Shown one piece after another: positions 1 to 5,064 of a stretch of DNA of 5,213 bases. The stretch comes from Candidatus Hecatellales archaeon (lineage in GTDB: Archaea > Thermoproteota > Bathyarchaeia > Hecatellales > Hecatellaceae), in NCBI GenBank assembly GCA_003662485.1, contig QMYD01000083.1, positions 1-5,213 of the forward strand, in the 5' to 3' direction. The notes beneath the pieces were generated by a model. The model had not been told where the DNA came from, made no database searches, and saw only the letters and a list, made by a program, of their open reading frames with translations. Position 1 is the stretch's first letter; each line of letters begins with the position of its first letter. The translations under genes were made by a program, and so were the position numbers.

Positions 1-41
1 CCCAATAAGGATGCTTGAGAAAGCCTGAAAACTGGCTTCTG
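1..41 (-). other. Spacer downstream of rps19, left edge
   Basis: This is the 41-base stretch after the rps19 stop codon. It contains no oligo-T tract or hairpin that would end the ribosomal transcript, so the operon probably continues leftward. In archaea the gene after rps19 is normally rpl22. No ATG or GTG with a convincing Shine-Dalgarno site is visible for it on the minus strand inside the window, so its start is presumed to lie beyond the edge. Confidence 0.4.
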
Positions 42-524
42 CTATTTTAGCGGAACATACATGGAGCTTCTGCTCGCTCCGATTCCAGGGGCTCCATGCA
101 CCACCCGCTTGCAGGTTATGGAGAATTCGCCTAGGAGATGGCCTATCATTTCAGGGGTTATCTTCACGGGGACAAACTCCTTCCCATTATGGACGGCAAG
201 GGTGACCCCAACCATTTCAGGCAGGATAACCGCATCCCTACAATGCGTTCTAATAATGGTTTTATCCGCTAGGCCAGCCCTCTTAACCTCCCTAATCTTC
301 TCTAGGAGCTTCCTATGCTCGGGAGGTAAACCCTTCAGAAGCTTCCTCCTAGCCTTTGATGGAAGCAGCTTGACAAACTCATCCATGGGCATCTTCTCCA
401 GCTCTGAGAATGGTACACCCCGGTAGGTGAACTCCTTAGGCATGGAGGGGGTCACCAAACGGCTAAAGGCTCTACCCCATTTAAGCTTTACCCTTTTACT
501 TCCTCGTTCTCTTAGACCTTCCAC
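42..524 (-). CDS. rps19: 30S ribosomal protein uS19 (S19)
   Basis: Component of the small-subunit head, binding 16S rRNA near the A site and the inter-subunit bridge. Family features are clear, numbered from the GTG at 524: KEFTYRG (30-36), the S19 core with THCRDAVILPEMVG (93-106), VHNGKEFVPVKITPEMIGH (111-129), GEFSIT (132-137) and the C-terminal GAPGIGASRSS (144-154). The stop is TAG at 44-42. The start is uncertain. The GTG at 524 gives 160 residues, overlaps the rpl2 end by 29 nt and has only a weak AAGG upstream. The ATG at 443 gives 133 residues beginning MPKEFTYRG, has GGTGA 8 nt upstream (456-452), and matches the length of shorter archaeal homologues. The longer form adds a basic, poorly conserved N-terminal stretch of 27 residues. 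Fifth gene of the ribosomal operon. Identity is essentially certain; only the start is open. Confidence 0.96.
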   Translation of the reverse strand: MEGLRERGSKRVKLKWGRAFSRLVTPSMPKEFTYRGVPFSELEKMPMDEFVKLLPSKARRKLLKGLPPEHRKLLEKIREVKRAGLADKTIIRTHCRDAVILPEMVGVTLAVHNGKEFVPVKITPEMIGHLLGEFSITCKRVVHGAPGIGASRSSMYVPLK

Positions 525-1227
525 TCTGCCTTGCCGCTATTAGGCCTACCTTCCTCCCTGGTGGGGCATGCCTTGAAATGGTTCCAGGCTTCCCGAGGTG
601 TCTGTGGCGGCCTCCCCCGTGAGGGTGCACCGCTGCAATCATGGCGACTCCACGGGTTATAGGCCACTTCCTCCCCTTAGCCCTCATCAAATAGTATTTT
701 TCTCCAGCTTTCATGAATGGTTTCTCCGTCCTGCCGAAGCCTGCCACCACGCCTATGGTGGCTAAGGCCTCCCCGTTCACCGTGGTGGTTTTCCCGGAGG
801 AAAGCCTTAAAACTACTCCTCCAGGAGTTTTCGCCACCACCGTTGCATAGGAGCCAGAGGACCTAGCAAACTTCCCCCCATCGCCAGGATTCTTCTCCAC
901 ATTACAGATGATGGAGCCCTCTGGAAGCTTTGAAACCTGCACGATGTTTCCAAGCTTCGGAGAGGCTTCCGGGCCTATTTCAATGGACTGGCCGACGTGG
1001 AGGCCCTCCACCGCCACCGTGTAGAAGGCTAGTCCGCCTTCACATTCTATGAGGGCGAGGGGTGCACCCCTACCAGGGTCATGGACGAGAGCTCGAACCA
1101 CGCCTTTAACCTTGCCCTTTAAAACTTCGGGGGGCGGATACTTAGCCGGGCTCACCCTCTTATGGGTTGGAGCCCTAAAGGTTGGGGTTCCACGCCCCCT
1201 CCTCTGAACCCTTATTCGCTTCCCCAT
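496..1227 (-). CDS. rpl2: 50S ribosomal protein uL2 (L2)
   Basis: Large-subunit protein that binds 23S rRNA close to the peptidyl-transferase centre and supports subunit association. The chosen ATG gives 243 residues starting MGKRIRVQRRGRG, the standard archaeal N-terminus and length. An upstream in-frame GTG at 1236 would add MEE but lies inside the GGTGG ribosome binding site, so it is rejected. Visible family regions: FRAPTHKR (17-24), the OB-fold/SH3-like body, KNPGDGGKFARSSGSYA (112-128), then HPHGGGRHRH (201-210) and APPGRKVGLIAARQSGR (221-237). The loop before HPHGGG reads VAMIAAV, whereas most homologues have a form like VAMNAVD, so the usual Asn and Asp (Glu in eukaryotes) are absent. 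The gene starts 11 nt after the rpl23 stop. The C-terminus is strongly basic (SGRSKRTRK). Confidence 0.97.
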   Translation of the reverse strand: MGKRIRVQRRGRGTPTFRAPTHKRVSPAKYPPPEVLKGKVKGVVRALVHDPGRGAPLALIECEGGLAFYTVAVEGLHVGQSIEIGPEASPKLGNIVQVSKLPEGSIICNVEKNPGDGGKFARSSGSYATVVAKTPGGVVLRLSSGKTTTVNGEALATIGVVAGFGRTEKPFMKAGEKYYLMRAKGRKWPITRGVAMIAAVHPHGGGRHRHLGKPGTISRHAPPGRKVGLIAARQSGRSKRTRK

Positions 1228-1232
1228 TTCTT

Positions 1233-1237
1233 CCACC
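1233..1237 (-). promoter_or_regulatory. Ribosome binding site of rpl2
   Basis: GGTGG on the minus strand lies 5 nt (AAGAA) before the ATG at 1227 and directly after the rpl23 TAA. Because the alternative GTG start (1236-1234) is part of this element, the site decides for the ATG start that yields MGKRIRVQ. Confidence 0.6.
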
Positions 1238-1238
1238 C

Positions 1239-1508
1239 TTATAGTATTCCAAGCCTTATAGCTATGTCTGAAGCCTTATAGCCTGGCTTAAGCTTTATTA
1301 CAGCCTTCTTCTCCCCCTTGGGTGTTATGGCTACGTTTACCTTCTCCACCTTGACCTTGTAGATTTCCTCGAAAGCCCTTTCAATGTCATGCTTGGTAGC
1401 CCTCCTATCCACAATGAAAACTAGCTTGTTCTCCTTCTCAATGACGCTAACGGTTTTCTCCGTTATTAGGGGGTGCTTTAATATTTGGTGGGGGCTAAGC
1501 CTCACCAT
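1239..1508 (-). CDS. rpl23: 50S ribosomal protein uL23 (L23)
   Basis: Large-subunit protein at the exit of the polypeptide tunnel, the known docking point for signal recognition particle and other nascent-chain factors. It has 89 residues, the usual compact archaeal form, with LKHPLITEKTV (10-20), NKLVFIVDRRATKHDI (27-42), the helix ERAFEEIYKVKVEKVNV (43-59) and the C-terminal GYKASDIAIRLGIL (76-89). The ATG start lies inside the end of rpl4 (14-nt overlap). It is preceded by GAGGT with a 6-nt spacer and a further GGAGG at 1525-1521, all within rpl4 coding sequence, which points to translational coupling. The stop is TAA at 1241-1239. Confidence 0.97.
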   Translation of the reverse strand: MVRLSPHQILKHPLITEKTVSVIEKENKLVFIVDRRATKHDIERAFEEIYKVKVEKVNVAITPKGEKKAVIKLKPGYKASDIAIRLGIL

Positions 1509-2289
1509 GCCTAAACCTCTCCTCCAAAACTTTTATGGCAGGCTCCGTCCAGATGGTTAGCCTTCCAAGGTGGGTTCCAGGAGCCAGCAGCTCAGCGTTA
1601 AGCCTTGAAGCTGGACATACGTCGACGCCTGGAAGGTTTCTTGCAGCCTTCATGAGGGGGCTTGACTCTGAGCCCACCACGATTAGGGGGCCCTTCTTCC
1701 GCTTAAGCCTCCTACCCCTCCTCCTACCCTTCCCAGCCCTAACCTTCACGCCCTCCTCAACTCTTTCTAGTTCTTCCCGGAGGCCTAGCTCCTCCAAGGC
1801 TTTCCTCAGCCTTCTCGTGGTTGAAATCTCCTCAAACTCTTCTCCTACAACTAGGGGTAGAGCTTCAAGGTTTTCAATCCTGTGACCCCTTGAGGCTACC
1901 AGCTCCTTTATGGCTGTGGCTGCTATGGCTGAGCGGATGGCAAGCCTACGCTCCTTCTTGTTCAACCGCTTCACAATCTTCTTTTCAGGGGTTGGGGGGT
2001 GGGCAAGCCTGCCTCCAACCGTTCCGGGAGCGAAGGCTCCCTGCATAGCCCTAGGCGTCCCATGAGCCCTAACCCTTGGAATTCTAGCTATCCCCAAGCC
2101 CACGCCGAAAGACCAGGCTGTGGTACGCTTTCCAGCCATGGGGTCCCGGCCCTTAGGCTGGAAGCTCTTGGACTGGATGGAGAGAACAGCCCTTTTAACT
2201 AGGTCAGGCCTTATAGGGGTTAGGAAAACCTCTGGAAGCTTCATCCTATATTTCACGGAGCCGTCGAGACTATAGACAGGTACCTCCAT
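1495..2289 (-). CDS. rpl4: 50S ribosomal protein uL4 (L4, archaeal L4e type)
   Basis: Large-subunit protein whose extended loop lines the peptide exit tunnel. From the ATG at 2289 it has 264 residues, starting MEVPVYSLDG as archaeal L4 proteins do, followed by LPEVF (18-22) and RPDLVKRAV (27-35). The tunnel loop spans about residues 48-105, including RVRAHGTPRAMQGAFAPG (72-89) and VGGRLAHPP (91-99). A highly basic segment RAGKGRRRGRRLKRKKG (184-200) precedes the conserved PLIVV strand, as in the archaeal/eukaryotic L4 family. Two earlier in-frame starts exist, TTG at 2298 and ATG at 2295. The ATG at 2289 is preferred because AAGGT (2303-2299) sits 9 nt upstream and because of the family N-terminus. 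It follows the rpl3 stop by 5 nt, or overlaps it as TGATG if the 2295 start is used. Confidence 0.97.
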   Translation of the reverse strand: MEVPVYSLDGSVKYRMKLPEVFLTPIRPDLVKRAVLSIQSKSFQPKGRDPMAGKRTTAWSFGVGLGIARIPRVRAHGTPRAMQGAFAPGTVGGRLAHPPTPEKKIVKRLNKKERRLAIRSAIAATAIKELVASRGHRIENLEALPLVVGEEFEEISTTRRLRKALEELGLREELERVEEGVKVRAGKGRRRGRRLKRKKGPLIVVGSESSPLMKAARNLPGVDVCPASRLNAELLAPGTHLGRLTIWTEPAIKVLEERFRHGEA

Positions 2290-2294
2290 CCCCA

Positions 2295-3290
2295 TCAAAC
2301 CTTAATGTATGTTATCTCGGGCTTTACAGGCTCCCCACGGCTTCGAACAGAATGCCTAAACCTCACAAGCCTTTTAACCGGTCCGGGAATGCTCCCCCTC
2401 AGAAGGATGTAGGGTCCTCTGACCACGCCATACTTGTGGAAGCCCCCTTTAGGCGTGATTTCCTCCCCCTTAAACCCTATTTTCACAATTTGCTTTCCAT
2501 ACTCTGTTCTCCGGTGGAAGCCTAGCTGGCCTGCTCTTGGAACTGTCCACATTACGGTGGGTGGATGCCAGGGGCCGAGGCAGCCAACCTCCCTAACGGT
2601 TTTCCTCGCCTTATGCTCCTTCCTCCTAATCCCGTAGCGTTTAACCACTCCTGCGAAGCCCTTCCCCTTTGAAACAGCCACCACATCTACGTATTCACCT
2701 TCACTGAAAACCTCGTTTACATTAATTTCGCTACCCAGGATCTTCTTGGCGTAGTCCCATTTCTCCCTTACCCCCGAGCCTCCAAGGGCTATTTCCATTA
2801 GCTCAGGAGTTTTCTTTCCAAGCCCGGACTTTCTGGGATTGGTGCATGCCAAGACCCTAACGTCGCAGGCCCTTGTTAGAAGCTTCTCAGCCTCCTCAAG
2901 CCTCTCCTTAAACTTGTAGTTTTTCGGGAGGGTTAGAATCCTCTCCAACTCCTTGGGGAGCTTCTCCGCCCAAACCTCGCTTAGACTTCTTAACCCCTTA
3001 CTCGTTTCCTCGTAAAGCCTGATGGCGCAGATGGTTAGAGGTGGGGTTTCAACCACGGTTATAGGGATGAAAACCTCCTTCCCATAGTTAGGTGAATTCT
3101 TATCCGTTTCAACTATGAAGGCATGGGTCATCCCAGCCTTATAACCCGCAAAACCTAAAAGTTTGGGCTGGGAGATTTGAGGCCAGAATTTTATGGTTGG
3201 AACTAGGCTTTTAGCCCTAGCCCTAGGCCTAAACGCTAGGGAGCCTCTCCGGGGAGCATGCTTCTTCCTATGCCCCAACCCTACAAACAC
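2295..3290 (-). CDS. rpl3: 50S ribosomal protein uL3 (L3)
   Basis: Large-subunit protein whose extended finger reaches the peptidyl-transferase centre. It has 331 residues, the long archaeal/eukaryotic form. Visible regions: GHRKKHAPRRGSLAFRPR (6-23), the barrel motif GFAGYKAGMTH (46-56), VSKGKGFAGVVKRYG (206-220), the tryptophan finger GPWHPPTVMWTVPRAGQLGF (239-258) followed by HRRTEYGK (259-266), and GSIPGPVKRLVRFR (299-312). The start is GTG at 3290 with AAAGG (3300-3296) at a 5-nt spacer. An in-frame TTG at 3278 would give MGHRKKHAP, the exact family N-terminus, with GGGTG 9 nt upstream, so a 327-residue form is a real alternative. First gene of the operon in this window; transcription probably begins in the short divergent region shared with the kinase gene. 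The stop TGA is followed closely by rpl4. Confidence 0.97.
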   Translation of the reverse strand: MFVGLGHRKKHAPRRGSLAFRPRARAKSLVPTIKFWPQISQPKLLGFAGYKAGMTHAFIVETDKNSPNYGKEVFIPITVVETPPLTICAIRLYEETSKGLRSLSEVWAEKLPKELERILTLPKNYKFKERLEEAEKLLTRACDVRVLACTNPRKSGLGKKTPELMEIALGGSGVREKWDYAKKILGSEINVNEVFSEGEYVDVVAVSKGKGFAGVVKRYGIRRKEHKARKTVREVGCLGPWHPPTVMWTVPRAGQLGFHRRTEYGKQIVKIGFKGEEITPKGGFHKYGVVRGPYILLRGSIPGPVKRLVRFRHSVRSRGEPVKPEITYIKV

Positions 3291-3295
3291 CCAAA

Positions 3296-3313
3296 CCTTT
3301 CTCTCAAGAAAGG
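3296..3313 (-). promoter_or_regulatory. Inverted repeat over the rpl3 ribosome binding site
   Basis: Seven-base perfect inverted repeat: CCTTTCT (3296-3302), a 4-nt loop, then AGAAAGG (3307-3313). Read on the minus strand, its second arm contains the AAAGG ribosome binding site of rpl3. If the rpl3 transcript begins at or upstream of 3313, the leader could fold and hide that site. If transcription starts nearer 3301-3303, as the TATA position predicts, the first arm would be missing and the repeat would matter only as DNA. Regulatory function is inferred, not shown. Confidence 0.35.
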
Positions 3314-3323
3314 AGAAAAATTG

Positions 3324-3331
3324 TTATATAA
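3324..3331. promoter_or_regulatory. Palindromic TATA element of a divergent promoter
   Basis: TTATATAA is its own reverse complement and lies between two divergent genes 65 bp apart. On the minus strand it is preceded by GGGAAACC, a plausible BRE. It would place a start near 3301-3303, about 11-13 nt before the rpl3 GTG. On the plus strand it is preceded by an A-rich stretch, and its centre lies about 28 nt before the kinase ATG at 3356, predicting a leaderless or nearly leaderless mRNA. It is the only clear TATA-like element in the region and could serve either or both genes. Confidence 0.55.
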
Positions 3332-3355
3332 GGTTTCCCGAATTCAGGAGTTCTG

Positions 3356-4123
3356 ATGCTCGTAAAGATTGGAGAGTTAAGCTTTGAGGAGCATGGGCTG
3401 ATTCTTTGCTATCCCAGGCCCTCCCCCAGCGAGTTTGAGGGTAGGCTAGGGGAGCTTCAAAGGCTGGGGGTTGAAGCCTTAGAGTTTACGGGGGGTAAAA
3501 GCCTTGGAAAACTCCAGGTTTTGGGGAAGGGTAACTCTGCTCTGGTCTTAGTGGCTTGGGCTGGAGGTCGAAGATTCGCCTTAAAGGTTAGAAGGGTGGA
3601 CTCGGGTAAGCCTGACGTAAGCCATGAGGCTGAGCTTACGAGGGCTGCAAACGGGGTGGGTGTAGGTCCAAGACTTCACGCCTCCACTGAGAACATGCTT
3701 CTAATGGAGTTGGTTGAAGGCTTAAACCTTCCAGCTTGGCTTGGCCTGCCAGATGGCAGACCTCCAGACGGGAAAACCGTCCGAAGCTTCCTCCTCAAGG
3801 TTTTGCAGCAGTGCAGGAGGCTTGACCTAGCTGGAATAGACCATGGGGAGCTGAGCAGGGCTTCTAAGCATGTGATGGTTAAAAGTGGAGGTGAACCCTG
3901 CATTCTGGATTTTGAAAAAGCAAGCCTAAAGCGGAGGCCTTCCAATGTTACCTCCCTCAGCCAGTACCTCCTCCTCCGAGGGAGCCCCATAACCCTTAGG
4001 ATTGCAGAGGCCTTAGGAGGCCTCCCAGACAAGGAAAAAATCCTTGAAAGGCTTAGAGGCTATAAGGCTGAACCCACCAGCGAAAACTTCGGTAAAATTT
4101 TAAACCTTTTAGGATTAAACTAA
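3356..4123 (+). CDS. Atypical archaeal Ser/Thr protein kinase (COG2112/RIO-like)
   Basis: Predicted cytoplasmic protein kinase of 255 residues, with no signal peptide or membrane segment. Residues 1-50 form an N-terminal part outside the kinase fold. The kinase core shows a glycine loop LGKGNSALVLVA (56-67), the ATP-binding lysine in FALKV (K77), the αC glutamate in HEAEL (E91 or E93) and a hinge-like MLLMELVEG (114-122). The catalytic loop is IDHGELSRASKHV (161-173), the metal-binding motif ILDFEKAS (183-190), followed by RRPSNVTSLSQYLL (193-206). The pattern DHGELSR...KHV plus LDFE is what I recall for the archaeal COG2112 'predicted Ser/Thr kinase' family. Compared with RIO/Bud32 (HGDL...N, DFG/DxG), the catalytic Asp is Glu165, the Asn is replaced and DFG is DFE. 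Activity is therefore likely but unproven, and the substrate is unknown. GGAG (3347-3350) lies 5 nt before the ATG. It is divergent from rpl3 and followed by a small gene in the same reading frame. Confidence 0.85.
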   Translation: MLVKIGELSFEEHGLILCYPRPSPSEFEGRLGELQRLGVEALEFTGGKSLGKLQVLGKGNSALVLVAWAGGRRFALKVRRVDSGKPDVSHEAELTRAANGVGVGPRLHASTENMLLMELVEGLNLPAWLGLPDGRPPDGKTVRSFLLKVLQQCRRLDLAGIDHGELSRASKHVMVKSGGEPCILDFEKASLKRRPSNVTSLSQYLLLRGSPITLRIAEALGGLPDKEKILERLRGYKAEPTSENFGKILNLLGLN

Positions 4124-4153
4124 TTTTACTGGAAGCCTTTTGGAGTTGGTAGG

Positions 4154-4474
4154 TTGCCTGAGGAGTTCTTCCACGTTAGGTTTTCAAGTCTTGAGGATAT
4201 GGTTAGGCTGGTTGCGCTTTCGCCAACCCCCTTCCTCCAGCATGCTGAGGTGGGAGGTAAACACGTATACTTCTTCCATTCCACCTCGCTCCTAGGCAGG
4301 CCAGTCATATACTATACGGTGACGAGTGAAAAACTTGAGAAGAAATACGTCGTATACAACAAGTTTAGGGATACCATAAGCTTTAGTGAGAAACTTGAAG
4401 CCAACGGCCAATCCATATACATACCCATCCTCGAAGTTGAAAGCACCAACCTCCTACGTTTCCTACTAACCTAA
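4154..4474 (+). CDS. Small conserved-looking protein of unknown function
   Basis: I do not recognise this 106-residue protein. It has no transmembrane segment, signal peptide, cysteine cluster or nucleotide-binding motif. By eye it suggests a compact α/β domain: a helix around SLEDMVRLVALS (12-23), a run of β-prone stretches HVYFFHS (37-43), RPVIYYTVTS (49-58), KKYVVYNKF (63-71) and SIYIPILEVES (87-97), and a short terminal helix. It is rich in aromatic residues (F and Y). The TTG at 4154 is the only standard start in the open stretch. GGAG (4142-4145) lies 8 nt upstream. It begins 30 nt after the kinase stop and is in the same frame, so the two genes probably share a transcript. The TAA stop overlaps the ubiX stop on the opposite strand. 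Support for being real: the operon position, the binding site, and a sequence that looks protein-like; no homology search was possible. Confidence 0.65.
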   Translation: MPEEFFHVRFSSLEDMVRLVALSPTPFLQHAEVGGKHVYFFHSTSLLGRPVIYYTVTSEKLEKKYVVYNKFRDTISFSEKLEANGQSIYIPILEVESTNLLRFLLT

Positions 4475-5043
4475 AACTTATCTTCCCCCCACCTCCTATA
4501 CAGCTTGTGTTCCAAGCCAAGGCAGTCAAGAATTTTTCCTACAACATAGTCGACTAGGTCTTCTATGGTTTTCGGCTTGTGATAGTAGGCTGGGGAGGCT
4601 GGAAGAATTACCACGCCCATCCTAGCCAGCTTCAACATGTTTTCCAGGTGGATGCTGCTTAGGGGGGTTTCCCTTGGAACTAGAATTAGCCTCCTACCCT
4701 CCTTTAAGGCTACATCCGCAGCTCTCAAGAGCAGGTTTTCACTGTAGCCGTAGGCTATTCCAGCCAGCGTTTTCATACTGCAGGGTGCAACCACCATACC
4801 CATGGTGGAAAAACTCCCGCTGGCGATTGGCGCTGAAAGGTCGTCAACCTCATACCATTGGGAGGCCAGCTTCCTAACCTCCCAAATCTCCAGCCCCACC
4901 TCGCTTTCCAAAATCTTTTCCGCAGCCCTCGTAACCACCAAATGCGTTTCCACGTTGAGGTTGCGTAAAACCTCAAGAAGCCTTAAACCGTAAACGCATC
5001 CTGAAGCCCCACTAATCCCAACAATCAAACGTTGCACACCCAT
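4471..5043 (-). CDS. ubiX: Flavin prenyltransferase UbiX (Pad1 family)
   Basis: Transfers a dimethylallyl group from dimethylallyl (pyro)phosphate to FMN, giving prenylated FMN, the cofactor of UbiD-type reversible decarboxylases. From the ATG at 5043 it has 190 residues, the normal family length. FMN-binding loop VGISGASGCVYG (8-19), then APIASGSF (71-78), MVVAPCSMKTLAGIAYGYSE (83-102), RAAD (107-110), LVPRETPLS (121-129), HLENM (132-136) and the C-terminal PASPAYYHKPKTI (148-160) are all typical of UbiX. The start at 5043 is supported by AAGGAGGG ending 6 nt upstream. An in-frame ATG at 5064 would add 7 residues without a binding site. No ubiD is present in the window. In archaea a UbiD-like enzyme in the modified mevalonate route (anhydromevalonate phosphate decarboxylase) needs this cofactor, so a role in lipid precursor synthesis is possible, as is quinone or aromatic-acid decarboxylation. 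Confidence 0.95.
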   Translation of the reverse strand: MGVQRLIVGISGASGCVYGLRLLEVLRNLNVETHLVVTRAAEKILESEVGLEIWEVRKLASQWYEVDDLSAPIASGSFSTMGMVVAPCSMKTLAGIAYGYSENLLLRAADVALKEGRRLILVPRETPLSSIHLENMLKLARMGVVILPASPAYYHKPKTIEDLVDYVVGKILDCLGLEHKLYRRWGEDKF

Positions 5044-5049
5044 AAAGCG

Positions 5050-5057
5050 CCCTCCTT
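5050..5057 (-). promoter_or_regulatory. Ribosome binding site of ubiX
   Basis: Minus-strand AAGGAGGG, with GGAGG (5055-5051) 7 nt before the ATG at 5043, is one of the strongest Shine-Dalgarno matches in the window. It selects the ATG at 5043 over the upstream ATG at 5064, which has none. Confidence 0.7.
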
Positions 5058-5064
5058 CACGCAT

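Noticed and set aside
1..40. A minus-strand frame at the left edge reads HPYWG, recalling the W-G-Y region near the N-terminus of archaeal uL22.
   Set aside because: The frame has no ATG, GTG or TTG between its preceding stop and the edge, no Shine-Dalgarno site, and only four or five suggestive residues.
1535..2202. Three plus-strand open frames within rpl4.
   Set aside because: They are low-complexity Ser/Pro/Leu-rich translations antisense to a clearly conserved ribosomal protein.
3676..4032. Minus-strand open frame of 118 codons inside the kinase gene.
   Set aside because: It lies antisense to the conserved kinase motifs, has no family resemblance and is explained by codon bias of the kinase gene.
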